A stretch of DNA of 64,000 nucleotides from Immersiella caudata (taxonomy: Eukaryota; Ascomycota; Sordariomycetes; Sordariales; Lasiosphaeriaceae), in NCBI GenBank assembly GCA_030512335.1, contig JAULSU010000003.1:744001-808000 (forward strand), given 5' to 3'. A program made the position numbers and the translations under genes. Below the pieces are notes generated by a model. The model was given only the letters and a program-made list of their open reading frames with translations, was not told the origin of the DNA and searched no databases. Positions 21,341 to 31,844 of the stretch are shown in pieces (position 1 is the first letter of the stretch; each line of letters begins with the position of its first letter).

Positions 21341-22825
21341 TTAGATCCCTCCAAACACCTTTGCCGGCTGGCCTTGGGCGTCTTGAGGATCCGCCATGCC
21401 AAAAACGCGTTGTCGCTGTGGAGGGAACGCTTGTTGTCCAGGGGGAACTTGCTGGGCCTCAACCTCCTGCTTCGCTCTCTCTTCCTCTGCCTTCCTAAGC
21501 GAAAGTCCAAGTTGCTCAAGCTGTTTGGCCTTCTCCTGCATTCGCCTGGCGTCTTCTATTTGGCGGTCAATCTCAGCTTTGCGTTCGGCAATCTTCTTCT
21601 GCTGCTCTTCTGCTGAGAGCGACTTGTATGTCTCCACATTCTCGTCCCACTTCCGAACGCACTCGGCATTCCAGTTGCAGCGTTCAACCTCACCGTATGC
21701 TGGATGACTGAAACGAGGGTGTTTGCTGGGCCAGTTCGAGGCATGGTAGTGGTGTTTGACGAGTGCACCGCGGGCATCGTGGTTTCCAGAATCTGAGTGG
21801 CCTTGGCCGGCGGCGAACGCTTCGACGGTGAGCACAAGCACGCGGCTGACCAGCTTCGATTCGTCCATAGCGTGGAAACGATCCCAGGTGATCTTCTCGC
21901 CCGGCGCCAGCGAATTCATTTCTGCGAGGACGGCTGCGGTGAAGGCGGATGGTCCGGTTCCGTTGATCACTTCGTCGAAGTCGAGCTCTATGTCGGATAT
22001 CGGCACGTTCTGCGCGGCGGCAACGTCGTTTATCCAGGCCATAATGCCCTCAATCAGCCGCATCATCACAGGCAAACGTGGTTTGCACATGAAGGTCCAC
22101 TGGCAAAAGCTCATCGACTTCTGCCCCAGAATTGGATGGTCGCGGAACTCGGGCTGGTCAATCTCGACCCCGATAACCATGTCGATATCCTCTGCCCTGT
22201 ATCTAGCGGGGATGAAGCGGGTCGCCGGCTTCAGCGCCTCGACATCGATATCGGCGTAGACACCGCCCTCTACGTACATGATCATGTAACGAAGGAGGTC
22301 GGCTTTGATGATGGTGGTGTTGAGGATGCGGTAGAAGTCGACGATGTCGGGGCGGTTAAGGCCGTTCGGGCCGTACTGCTCCTCCACGTAGAGCATGTCG
22401 TTGTTGTCTGTGAGCACCTCGTAGCGCCAACTAGGGTTCTTGATGGTCCAAGTCCTCGCCGTCTCGAAGTCCCTTTGAGCGAAGTTGTAAGGATCGATCT
22501 TCCATGTTTGCCATATCTTGTGCGGAAACTCTGCTGGCCGATGGTAGCGCGACGTCGACGCTCGTGTTCCAGAAGAGCCAATGTGTTTGATGACGATCGG
22601 CTTGGCTTTGCCGAAGCCGAGAACGTCGGCATAGAGGACGAAGATGAACAGGGTGACACAGATCAGGTACAGCGGCAACGTCCTCCTCATCTGTGTCGGG
22701 ATTCGGTTTCTGAGCCTGGCGTGGAGGGCACCCATCTTGGGCGACAAGGGCGAACCAGGAAAGCTGGCTGCCTTGGCAGCTTTCCAGCTGGTCTGGAAGT
22801 CAGTCTTTTCGGACTTGTCGAACAT
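21341..22825 (-). CDS. GT32-family glycosyltransferase (Och1-like, Golgi type II membrane protein)
   Basis: A single exon of 494 aa from ATG 22825; the frame is open further upstream but that part is Pro-rich and unlike protein. One transmembrane anchor at about residues 51-68 (LYLICVTLFIFVLYADV) gives a type II Golgi topology. The catalytic region starts PHKIWQTWK and contains the metal and sugar-nucleotide DxD motif in GGVYADIDVEALKP (about 192-194), typical of the DXD sugar-binding family that includes alpha-1,6-mannosyltransferase Och1 and relatives. The last about 85 residues are a charged Lys/Glu/Gln coiled coil ending in a Gln/Pro-rich tail, which is not part of the catalytic fold. It is transcribed divergently from the acyltransferase-3 gene, sharing a 1.5-kb spacer. 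The exact sugar and linkage cannot be told. Confidence 0.88.
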   Translation of the reverse strand: MFDKSEKTDFQTSWKAAKAASFPGSPLSPKMGALHARLRNRIPTQMRRTLPLYLICVTLFIFVLYADVLGFGKAKPIVIKHIGSSGTRASTSRYHRPAEFPHKIWQTWKIDPYNFAQRDFETARTWTIKNPSWRYEVLTDNNDMLYVEEQYGPNGLNRPDIVDFYRILNTTIIKADLLRYMIMYVEGGVYADIDVEALKPATRFIPARYRAEDIDMVIGVEIDQPEFRDHPILGQKSMSFCQWTFMCKPRLPVMMRLIEGIMAWINDVAAAQNVPISDIELDFDEVINGTGPSAFTAAVLAEMNSLAPGEKITWDRFHAMDESKLVSRVLVLTVEAFAAGQGHSDSGNHDARGALVKHHYHASNWPSKHPRFSHPAYGEVERCNWNAECVRKWDENVETYKSLSAEEQQKKIAERKAEIDRQIEDARRMQEKAKQLEQLGLSLRKAEEERAKQEVEAQQVPPGQQAFPPQRQRVFGMADPQDAQGQPAKVFGGI

Positions 22826-24361
22826 TGACCGCAGGTGAGTGCCGTAGCGGATGTCAGCGAGCGGAGTTGGCGGAAGAGAGGGAGGGCGGGCAAGAGACGG
22901 TAGCACTGGGCGTGGCGGGCATTTACAGCTCAACCCCGACCTCTCCGTCACAAGCTTTGCCGAGACTCAACAAGCTGAGTCTTCTCCACGATCAGCTCGT
23001 TGACCTGTGCTAGTCGGAATTGGCGGACTGGAGGACCTGACCCGTCGGGGCGCCGTGGCGGGGGTCGACCGGGGAGTGTGTCACGACGGGAGGGGGAGAA
23101 CCAAGGACTGGGGGTCGAACCGTGAAGACGCTGCCAGTCTGGAGCTGCCGCTCAGGGCAAAGTCTGGGGGTAACACCCACCCCGCGCTCCCCTGGGGGGA
23201 CGAAAATGGCAGGTTGCGGGCCATGGATTGTTGCGCAGGTGTGATGGAGGCAGGATCAACATGCAATGCGGGGAACCAGGTCCTGGATCATGCTGGTGTC
23301 GTGTTTGTCCTTGGATACCGTCGAGGGAAGCGCAATCCTGGCCCTGGGCGGCAAGATATGTCTCCATCGTAATTCCTAAACGAGGAACAACATCGTGGAA
23401 TGATCGCCGTCAGCCATTCGGGAGCCGCCGAGAGCTGGACCTGGCAGGCGGGACAGGAACCCGACGGGCAACTGTCTGGGCTGCACTCACAGCTTGGCTC
23501 AGTCGGGCATTGTGGGGTGGAGCTGGAGTGCGGAGGAACTGCGATTTGGAACTTGGGGCTGGTGTTGAGCCGCGGATGCAGGGGCGATGCCTCCACTCGG
23601 CGACATGTGAATGAGCTTGGCACCGCTTCTCAATTATCGTGCCGCAGCTCTCGATATTTTCGGTTTCTTTTCGGTGACCTCATAGACAATTCGCCATAGA
23701 ATACTCCCGACCGTCTCAATTGCGCGGGCTCATCGCCGTCGGAGACGAGAAGGTTGCCGTGCCCATGCCGGCGAGTGCGTAGAAGGAACCTCAACCATGG
23801 TGCCCTAGCTGAAGCACGGAATCGCGGTCAACCCGAGGGCTTGTCGACGGAGAATAGAAGAGAGACATTGGTACGACCAGGGCGCTCCTCAGTTGCCCTC
23901 ATTGGGCGTCCCACTCCAGGAAGATGGAGAATGATGGAGTCTGGCCTAGGTGAAGTCGTTCGCTGTCGCTGTGTGGTTTGTCTCAATTTGGGTTCACCTC
24001 GGTGAGGCCCCAGCCGCCGATCGTGCCAAGAAATGCGGCATCAGCATCTAACGCACGAGCCACTTCAAGATGGCAGAACCTGGTTTGCTGGGCAGTGGGG
24101 AGCGCGACTGCAACTTTGGTCACCACGATCACTCTACCGTCCGCCTTTGCGTTGCAAAACGTGCCATCACATTGGCGTACCAAATCGGCCTCTGTCATCC
24201 GAAAAGACATCGACGTCGCCGACCGAGCCCGCCCGATGCTAAATCTCAGTTTGACTCGCTGCTAGCGCAATCCGTAGCTAGCGAGGGAGGAGTGCATCCC
24301 CTGCCACGCAAATCCACCACACCCACCGCACCCACGGTCCTTCCAGCGGAGTTGCTCCACC
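22826..24361. other. 1.5-kb divergent promoter region (GT32 / acyltransferase-3)
   Basis: No gene supported. It probably holds both promoters; a shared regulatory region would allow co-expression of the two divergent genes (inference). Confidence 0.4.
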
Positions 24362-25858
24362 ATGCCCGGCGATGTTGAGGAGGCCAGCGAGGCCAAAGAG
24401 TGGGAAGATAACAATGGGTGGCTTGGCAGTGGCGCGCCGTGGAAGGCAGTGAAGTCTGCGCTGACCTCAGGTCTTCTGCGCCCGTTGCTGCTGCGTCCCA
24501 CGCGAACGGGTGACGCCAGCACCAGCGGCGTCGGCCCGTCCGAAAAGAAGTTGCGGCCGACAGCGTATTTGGACGGCCTGAGGGGCTTTGCCGCCTTCAT
24601 TGTATATTGGCACCACCACGAACTGTGGGCGCGGAGGAGAGAGGAGGCAGGGTTCCTCGAACATGGCTTTGGACATGGGGGCCAACACTACTTGGCCTCC
24701 TTCCCGGGAATACGCACATTCTTTGGCGGCGGTCACTTTGCGGTGTCGATCTTTTTCGTCATCTCGGGTTACGTGCTATCCACAAAACCGATGAGCCTCA
24801 TACACGCAGGAGATCAAGCCAAGCTTGCTGATAATCTGGGATCGGCCCTCTTCCGGCGCTGGCTGCGGCTCTACATCCCCCTAATATGTGTCACCTTCAT
24901 CTACATGACATCCTGGCATCTTTTCCCGTTCTGGATAGACGGGGCAAAGAAACAGTCGACATATGGCAAGGAGTTGTGGGCTTGGTATGCCGAGCTCAAG
25001 AACTTCAGCTTTGTGTTCAACGGAGGAGGCGAGCCGTGGTTTACTTACGGCTTCCATCTCTGGAGCATTCCGGTGGAATTTCGGGGCTCCATCGTTGTCT
25101 ACACTATCCTCCTGGCGCTAGCACGATGCAGCCGGAATGCCAGGCTCTGGCTCGAGACGGGGCTCGTCTTTTACTTCCTCTACATCGCCGATGGCTGGTA
25201 CTGCGCCTTATTTAGCGCGGGCGTCCTGCTCTGCGACCTGGATCTCCTCGCAGCAAAAGACGACCTGCCCGCATTCTTCGGGAGGCTGCGGCCGCATAGC
25301 AAGGCGCTCTTTAACACGGCGCTTGCGGTTAGCTTTTATCTCGGCGGCGTCCCCTCATCATCGACGGACCTCAAAAATCTGCGGGATGCGGGAGGGTGGT
25401 ATTACCTTTCGTATCTCAAGCCACAAGCCGTCTTCGACTACAAGTGGTTCTACCTGTTTTGGGCAGCCACTCTTCTCGTTGCCTCGATACCGCGCACCCC
25501 CTGGCTACGACGCTTCTTCGAGGCGCGCTTCTGCCAGTACCTGGGCCGTCTGTCCTTCGCTTTGTACCTCGTCCACGGTCCCGTGCTCTGGACGCTCGGC
25601 GATAGAATGTACGCGCTGGCCGGCTGGGAGAACGATGCACGGAAGGAGCACATCCCGGGTTGGCTGGGGAAGTTCCCATTGCCGCAGATTGGTCCAAAGG
25701 GCCTGGAGGTGGCATTTCTACTACCAAACCTTGTGCTCCTACCTGTGACGTTCTATTGCGCCGAGGTGGTAACGCGAATGTTTGACGAGCCCAGTGTCCG
25801 GTTCCCTCAGTGGTTCCACAAGAAGACGCTGGGACGACCGGCGGGGCTGCCGGGCTGA
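24362..25858 (+). CDS. Acyltransferase-3 family membrane O-acyltransferase
   Basis: A single exon of 498 aa with start context CCACC-ATG. After a hydrophilic N-terminus the family signature YLDGLRGFAAFIVYWHHHEL appears (about residues 68-87), then GGHFAVSIFFVISGYVLS, FRRWLRLYIPLICV and HLWSIPVEFRGSIVVYT. About ten membrane segments are visible, ending with LSFALYLVHGPVLW and a final helix near the C-terminus. Members move acetyl or other acyl groups onto sugars, lipids or small molecules across a membrane. A neighbouring GT32 gene and a type II membrane protein suggest glycan acylation (inference). No intron or defect is seen. Confidence 0.9.
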   Translation: MPGDVEEASEAKEWEDNNGWLGSGAPWKAVKSALTSGLLRPLLLRPTRTGDASTSGVGPSEKKLRPTAYLDGLRGFAAFIVYWHHHELWARRREEAGFLEHGFGHGGQHYLASFPGIRTFFGGGHFAVSIFFVISGYVLSTKPMSLIHAGDQAKLADNLGSALFRRWLRLYIPLICVTFIYMTSWHLFPFWIDGAKKQSTYGKELWAWYAELKNFSFVFNGGGEPWFTYGFHLWSIPVEFRGSIVVYTILLALARCSRNARLWLETGLVFYFLYIADGWYCALFSAGVLLCDLDLLAAKDDLPAFFGRLRPHSKALFNTALAVSFYLGGVPSSSTDLKNLRDAGGWYYLSYLKPQAVFDYKWFYLFWAATLLVASIPRTPWLRRFFEARFCQYLGRLSFALYLVHGPVLWTLGDRMYALAGWENDARKEHIPGWLGKFPLPQIGPKGLEVAFLLPNLVLLPVTFYCAEVVTRMFDEPSVRFPQWFHKKTLGRPAGLPG

Positions 25859-26640
25859 GAGCTTCAGGGATTGGCGCTATAATTGAGGACGAATATGAAC
25901 ACGGAACGACCTTGCACGACCTCGCTAGGAATAAATATGGATTTGGGCGCATATACTGGGAAGTATTGGGCATTTCGATGGGTGGAACATCGCCTTCGAG
26001 TTTGGCGACTGGGGTATGACATCGGAGCTCGTTTCACCTGGATCCGCATTTGGATTGTAGCAGTGATCCGAACGGGAAGGAGTTTACTTGGATTGTAGAT
26101 CATGTTTGCAATACAAAGTTTAATACAGCGTTTAACGCTTCCTGCTTTGACGACCTCGACACTTGTGATCCTGATCCATCTGCAACGCGCGGGCGTCTGA
26201 CGTCCAGCGCTCGGAGCACATGCCTATCTAGCCAAGAGATCACCGCGATTGACGATTCCCCGCCATCTTGGAGCCGCAGCTGTGAGTTTCGAGGGGTTTG
26301 CTCCAGCTTTCCTGTGTTTTGATGCGACACCGTGCATATGCGCTTGACAAGCAGAATTCTGAGGTACTCGTCATCCGTTCGTCGATACATAGGTAGAGAG
26401 TGGTTTCAGGAAAGAAAAGGAGATCAATCTCCTGCTGCGGTTGGATGAAGTCGTGAATTTTGAGGCTGACCTGGATCCAATCCCGTCTCGTTCCAGGGGT
26501 CGGCGCGGGATCCCAACCTTGCCCCACTCAATTTGTTGATCGAAGTCGGGCTCCTTCTACGGCTGCTGGCCACGCTCGAGGATTTTGTTCCTCACCGCTC
26601 CGCCGACGCATTGCGCTGCTGCTTGCAAACAACGCACAAG
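25859..26640. other. Intergenic region before the type II membrane protein gene
   Basis: No gene supported; it contains the 3' end of the acyltransferase gene and the promoter of the next gene. Confidence 0.4.
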
Positions 26641-28059
26641 ATGTTAGTCCGCGACATCAAGCGTCTGGCGCTCTTCGTCGGCCCGCTGGTTTTGCTGCTC
26701 CTTATCACCTACGGATTGTGGGATCCCGAGACTAGCGAACAGCTGCGATCGCACGCCAGCGCCTTCCTCGGCAAAGCAACAACCCCCGAAGGCGGTCAAG
26801 CGCCTCTGAAGCAACCTCCCTCCCCACCACCCCTCGCGCCTCCTTCGAATCCTCATTCCTCCGCAAGTGGACCAAACCACTCCCACGGATCTGGCAGCGG
26901 AGGTAAAATCGAGCTACCGGCCGGCGAAGACAGCGACGCGACGCACCACGAGCTGTTCTCACTTTCGACCAAGGATCGGAAATACTTCCCCGTCAAGTTC
27001 GGCAACGAGTCGGCCTTCAACCCCAACATCTTGCCGCACCCGAAGCACGATGGTACCTACGTGGTTGTGGGGCAGAAGTCCTCTACCGATAGCGATCCTA
27101 ACGGCGTGTTCTTCGAGGTCGCGTGCGAGGCGGCCTTCAAGCATGGCGTCCTGCAATGTGTCGACGAGGCGCCCATTCGTCTGCCCATCGCTCCGACGAC
27201 GACCTCCGATGCGGACAAGTGCAAGGGCGACCTCCTCACCTTGCTGCTGATGAACCAAGGGCCGCACGATGCGCGCGTTCTATATGGACCAGAGAAGCCC
27301 TACATCATCTACGGCTCGAATAGCGCCCACACTTGCTTCGGCATGTGGATACAAGACTTCAACGCCCTTGCGGACTGGGGCGCCGGGAAGGGGGGCAAGG
27401 GAGACTTTGCAGAGGCTACGGAGCTGCAGAGACCGGCCCCGTGGTCAGCCGTGGAGAAGAATTGGTTTGTCTTCTGGGACAAAGACGGCCAGGCATACGC
27501 ACACTACGACGCCGTCCCGTCCCGCTCGTTTGCGAAACTGCGACGAAACGGATCTGTCGGTCCCAACCTGGGGCCCTTTGCAGCTGAGCAGGACGAGAAG
27601 TGTCTCACACGCTACCTCCCGAGGCTGCCGCCGAAGAACGAGGACATCCACCAGGCCACCAACTCGCTTCGCATTACCATGTGCAAGCGATCTGATAAGG
27701 ATTGCAAAGCCGACGAGACCAACACCTTCATTGTCGCCGTCATCCAGCACAAGACGTGGTACAACTTCCACGGTGAGTATGAGCCATATGCCATGGTGTT
27801 CCGAGAGCGCTCTCCCTTCGAAGTATACGCCATCTCCAAGAAGCCGCTCTGGATTTATGGACGACAGCGTCGTGCTGATAACACGACTGACATGGTGTAC
27901 GTCGCGGGCATGAACTGGAAGGAAAAGGGGCTGAACTACCACGGCTATCTGGATGATGAGCTGTTCCTCACCTTTGGCGTCGACGACAAACGCGCCGGTG
28001 CTATCGACATCCTAGCCAGCGATCTGCTGACCGACCTCGGCCTCTGCTCGGACGTGTGA
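26641..28059 (+). CDS. Type II membrane protein of unknown function, possibly a beta-propeller glycan enzyme
   Basis: A single exon of 472 aa from ATG 26641. A short basic N-terminus (MLVRDIKR) precedes one membrane anchor (LALFVGPLVLLLLITYGLW, about residues 9-27), a Pro/Ser/Gly stem (about 50-95) and a lumenal domain to the end. The lumenal part is rich in aromatic and aspartate motifs: YIIYGSNSAHTCFGMWIQDF, WFVFWDKDGQAYAHYD, PLWIYGRQRR and, near the end, NYHGYLDDELFLTFGVDDKR. Repeated strand-like W/Y segments and a terminal DDE...FG.DD phrase recall five-bladed propeller glycosidases or phosphorylases and fungal beta-mannosyltransferases, but I cannot assign a family. Topology and neighbours (GT32, acyltransferase-3) favour a Golgi role in glycan modification. 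Confidence 0.75.
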   Translation: MLVRDIKRLALFVGPLVLLLLITYGLWDPETSEQLRSHASAFLGKATTPEGGQAPLKQPPSPPPLAPPSNPHSSASGPNHSHGSGSGGKIELPAGEDSDATHHELFSLSTKDRKYFPVKFGNESAFNPNILPHPKHDGTYVVVGQKSSTDSDPNGVFFEVACEAAFKHGVLQCVDEAPIRLPIAPTTTSDADKCKGDLLTLLLMNQGPHDARVLYGPEKPYIIYGSNSAHTCFGMWIQDFNALADWGAGKGGKGDFAEATELQRPAPWSAVEKNWFVFWDKDGQAYAHYDAVPSRSFAKLRRNGSVGPNLGPFAAEQDEKCLTRYLPRLPPKNEDIHQATNSLRITMCKRSDKDCKADETNTFIVAVIQHKTWYNFHGEYEPYAMVFRERSPFEVYAISKKPLWIYGRQRRADNTTDMVYVAGMNWKEKGLNYHGYLDDELFLTFGVDDKRAGAIDILASDLLTDLGLCSDV

Positions 28060-30395
28060 TGCGTCTTAGCCCCTGGCGCGAGAGGAATGGTGCGTTCAGT
28101 CTTGCTGAGCTCCGCGGAAAGGCGCGGCCTTTGGACCCTCACGCGGCCCCGAGACGCAATCCGGACAGATTCTCCCCCGGTCTCGCATCCATCGCCAGCG
28201 CACGCGGGACCGTCAGAACTGCACTTTGCCAATACCCGGATTCCTCCCAGCAACCAACTCGAACCGCTTCTTAGCCCCGCACAGTCTTCCTCCGCAACAT
28301 TCGCTCCGTCGCGACCGCACTGAGACAAAAACCAGACCACATGCTCCATATTGCCACAAAGGAGGGTGGTCGACGACGATAGTCTCAAATCTTGCGGTTC
28401 ATCCCAAGCAGAAACAAGCTGAACCTCAAGACGGGATGATCCCGCTGCAGTGTTGCGACCCGTCCCTCCCGGCTTCAACTCTGCTGAAGGCACGGCAGTT
28501 GCTCTCGTACACACCCCTTCTTATCTTATCTGGTCTACAAGTCGCGTCACCTTGGCCTTTTACCGAGGTGTGGTGTGTCAATGGCGCAGTTGCGCGGCAC
28601 TCAAACGTGTCATGGGACCCAGCGCCACAGTTATCGCGGTTGCGTATGATAGAGCTACCCCTCACTCTTTTTGGGGCTGTTGCACACCTGAGCGGGTTGG
28701 CGGGGTGGGTGGGCTCGTGTTGACAGGATAGCTGGCAGGGAGGCGTGGTGAAGGGAGCTTGAGCTGGGATTTTCGGGAGTTGTGGTTTGGGTGAGGGTTG
28801 CTTGGAGGGGGTGTGTGGCATCTCGGGCGTGTTTGCGCATGCGATTGCGCTGGAGTTTGGAAAGTGTGGCTGGGGAGCGAGTTGGGTCAGATCTGGCGTG
28901 TGTTTTACTCAGCTCTAGCATACTCTCTCGTGAGATTCTTTTACTCTGATGTTCACATTGGCGATTTGGTTGGGTCGCGGACTAGATGTTTCTGGCGTTG
29001 GGGAGTTGCGGTCGGTCGGTCGGTCGGTCGGCCGGCTTTACGGAGCAGACATTGCGCGATCGCCAGGCATCGCCGAAGGCTGAGGATGGATATACGCAGT
29101 GCGCTCTAACCTGGAAGTAATTGTAATGTATCTGAACCATATCACTTTTTCCCGGATAGGGCCCGGCGCAGCGAGTGTGATGCTTCATTACCCGGGCCAT
29201 TTGCTTTCTCGCTTCCTTCGTGCCGCTCCCAGCGGAGAGGTCCGATATTGCTCGCCTTTCTCGTTACCTTACCCGGCCGCTGCATTGCGTTGCGCTGGGG
29301 TTAGAAGCGAATGCACATTGCTAAGAATACCTGCTGCTGCTTGCGCGTGGTTTGGGGATGTCGGGTGGTTTGCATTCGCATGATGTTCGAGCCACGGCAG
29401 GATAGCTGAGTGTCTGTGGGATTACACGGTGATGAACACGAAGAGGCAGGAGGCAAGAAAGCCTTGCCCGAATATGGGGGCCGTGAGAAATGAAGTGGGA
29501 TGAGGTAAGGTCACACACAGCCAGACTCTGGAGATCGTGGAGATGCCCCAGTCCCCCCTGGTGAGATCTCGTCTCACGCACTTCTTCTTCGCCTGGCAGT
29601 TCTCAGCCTTGTGGGGAGTACGTGTAGCCCGAAAGGGAGGGAATACCAGGAAGTGCAGAGTTGTTGATGCCAGTTAAGGGAAGTAATTACGGTGGCGAGG
29701 TGAGTTACGGTTATTAGTAGTGTGCGCTGCAAATTGCACAATAATCGCCGCCCGCTCCTGAAATAGTTGCACAGTGACGTCGAGACTCTGTCCTGTCAAA
29801 CGCTCCCGTCACTGGCTGGCGGCATTTTATCGTCTCTTCTGCAACGGCTAGCGCGTTCCAAATCCACTGCAGGGCGGCGGCGTGCTGTTGGCTGCCAAAG
29901 GGCGAATCGGGCGCTGCGCTGCGCCTCCGTTCCTGATCGTGCATTTTGCATTCCAGTCGGGTTGCGGCGGGAGTTTTGGGGCCAGTGGCCAAGAAGAGAG
30001 CCAACGGAAATGGGCCTGGATTTGGTGCCTTGCATGCGGCGATGGCGACGCGGAGAGTTCTCATTGTGTGGGTAGAATCTCACTTGCATTTGGGCTGTAA
30101 CCGGGTTTTGGAGTCGAGTCTCCGAACTTGGGGGGTTTTTCGGGGGGTGGCGATGGCGATGAGATGTTCGTTTCAGTGGGAGAGACACATCACGATGGAG
30201 GCATGCGCGAGAATTGACCAAAAACCCTTGATTACTTATGCAAAACAATGGAGTGACAGATAATAGATGAAAATAATGCAAATGCAAATAGCGACCCGTT
30301 TGTTTAGGTGATTTTCTCGGTCGATGCTGTCCTTCACCATAAGAGCAATGCAGAAACGCCGGCGCTATGTTTCGTACATAGTGGATGGAAATGGC
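28060..30395. other. 2.3-kb intergenic region
   Basis: No supported gene. Contains a short GGTC/TCGG tetranucleotide array near 29010 and is A/T-richer around 30240-30310 (3' flank of the minus-strand gene). Confidence 0.45.
29010..29032. repeat. Tetranucleotide microsatellite (GGTC)n
   Basis: Five consecutive GGTC units followed by a degenerate unit (GGCC). Non-coding. Confidence 0.85.
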
Positions 30396-31844
30396 TCATA
30401 GGTACTGATACCGATCTCCAGTCCACACCTTGGTCTTCCTCCTCCGCCTGTCCCTTTCGCCTCCGTCAGAACCGCCGAACCGAGCTAGAAGCCGGTCGCG
30501 GTCGTAGAGGTTAAGCTCGTCAGCGTCAAGTGCCGAATCGCTTGCGGTGGGCAGGTCCATGTTCTCCACGGCGCGTCGCAGCCCGCCCAGTTCGGAGTCC
30601 TGACGGGTGAGCGGCTTGCCTCTCAGCGGGGGGCTGGGTGCAGCCGGAGCAGCGGTGGGCTTGAGGATACCCTTGGGCCGCGAGTCCTGGTGCACCTCGT
30701 TGGGCTTCTTGCGGTTGGCGATCTCGTCGTTGTGGCGCGCGCGAGCGGAGCGCAGTTCGTCTTCCCAGCGGAGGTGCTTCGGCGGAGAGGACTCGCTGCT
30801 GGGGAGGACGACGGTGTTGGCGCGGCGCAGGCTGTAGCGGCGCCGGGGCTCGCGAGGTTCAGAGGATGACTGTTCCTCAGCGGGTGGGGTGACCAGCGCT
30901 GGGTCAGGGCGAGATGTTGAGGATGAGGACATGCGGCGCTTGTGATCGCGGTGACGGCGTCGGTGTTCGCGCTCGTCGTTGACGACAACGAAGGCCTTGG
31001 GGTTGGAAGAACTGGCGTGTCGGGAGAACTGAAGGTCGTCGGCGTCACGGTCGCGGTGGCGGCGGGATGAGCGCCGGTTGAGGCTGGGCTCTTCGGCGAC
31101 GTGGATCGGGCCAGGGGGCACATCGCTGCTGGAGTAGACTGGGGCGCCCTGCTCAATGACGACGAGGTGAGGGTTCGTGTTTGAGCGCCTCAGCTTGGGG
31201 GAGGAAGGGGGCTCGCGATCCAGGTCCGCATGCCGAGAGCGGCGGGACTCGCGGTGGTCATGGCGGTCGCGGTATCCGTGGTGTTTGCTCGGCTTGGGAG
31301 AGTCGGTCAGCCCCGCATCCGACTCGCGCCGGTACGCGGGCGATGGCGACTTGGACCGGCGCGGGGTTGGGAGATCTCCTCCTAGGTAGTATGAGCTGGG
31401 CCGGAGTCTGCGCGGGGGCTCAGGATCGAGATCCCCCTTGTTGAAGGAGAGCTTGCGCTCATACGTGCGGATCTCAGGGCTGAGGCACGTCTTGCCCTCG
31501 CGACAAGCGTGCACCTGCTCCGTCACGTCCTGCGCGCCGTCGGCGTAGGTGTTGAAGTAGATCTTCTTGACGCACATCGTGTCGTCGGCAAACGTATAAG
31601 GCGGAAGTGTGTCCAAAAAGGCAGAGCCTCCGAATATCAGAGTCTTGTGGTAGTCCTTGCGCGAGTGTCGGCGGGACGGAATTTCGGCGCTGGTTGGGTG
31701 GGAGAGCGACGCGTCTCCTGATTTACGTCGGCTGTTGTTGTAAAGGGCGTTCTCGATGGTGAGAGCGGGCTGAAGTCGATCGAAACGAGGGTCAATCGGC
31801 TGTGTCCGGGACGAAGCTGTCGGTGGAGAATCGCTCAGGGGTGA
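30396..31844 (-). CDS. Basic, intrinsically disordered protein of unknown function (5' end unresolved)
   Basis: The frame is open from 31844 to the stop at 30396 (482 codons), but the first in-frame ATG is at 31577. Coding character clearly extends upstream (LTIENALYNNSRRKSGDASL and KDYHKTLIFGGSAFLDTLPP), so translation probably starts in an unseen exon or at ATG 31854, which is in another frame and would need a frame change. The most ordered part is CVKKIYFNTYADGAQDVTEQ followed by VHACREGKTC. The rest is Arg/Ser/His/Pro rich with RRH, RDR and SSS runs and ends KVWTGDRYQYL. Many possible phosphorylation sites and RS-like stretches suggest a regulated nuclear or cytoskeletal protein, but the function is unknown. 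Confidence 0.75.
   Translation of the reverse strand, partial: SPLSDSPPTASSRTQPIDPRFDRLQPALTIENALYNNSRRKSGDASLSHPTSAEIPSRRHSRKDYHKTLIFGGSAFLDTLPPYTFADDTMCVKKIYFNTYADGAQDVTEQVHACREGKTCLSPEIRTYERKLSFNKGDLDPEPPRRLRPSSYYLGGDLPTPRRSKSPSPAYRRESDAGLTDSPKPSKHHGYRDRHDHRESRRSRHADLDREPPSSPKLRRSNTNPHLVVIEQGAPVYSSSDVPPGPIHVAEEPSLNRRSSRRHRDRDADDLQFSRHASSSNPKAFVVVNDEREHRRRHRDHKRRMSSSSTSRPDPALVTPPAEEQSSSEPREPRRRYSLRRANTVVLPSSESSPPKHLRWEDELRSARARHNDEIANRKKPNEVHQDSRPKGILKPTAAPAAPSPPLRGKPLTRQDSELGGLRRAVENMDLPTASDSALDADELNLYDRDRLLARFGGSDGGERDRRRRKTKVWTGDRYQYL

Noticed and set aside
21797..22828. 343-codon frame on the plus strand
   Set aside because: Antisense shadow of the GT32 gene, whose protein shows clear family motifs.
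28981..29040. TCGG array considered as a CRISPR-like or telomeric repeat
   Set aside because: Unit of four bases without spacers; simple microsatellite in a eukaryotic genome.
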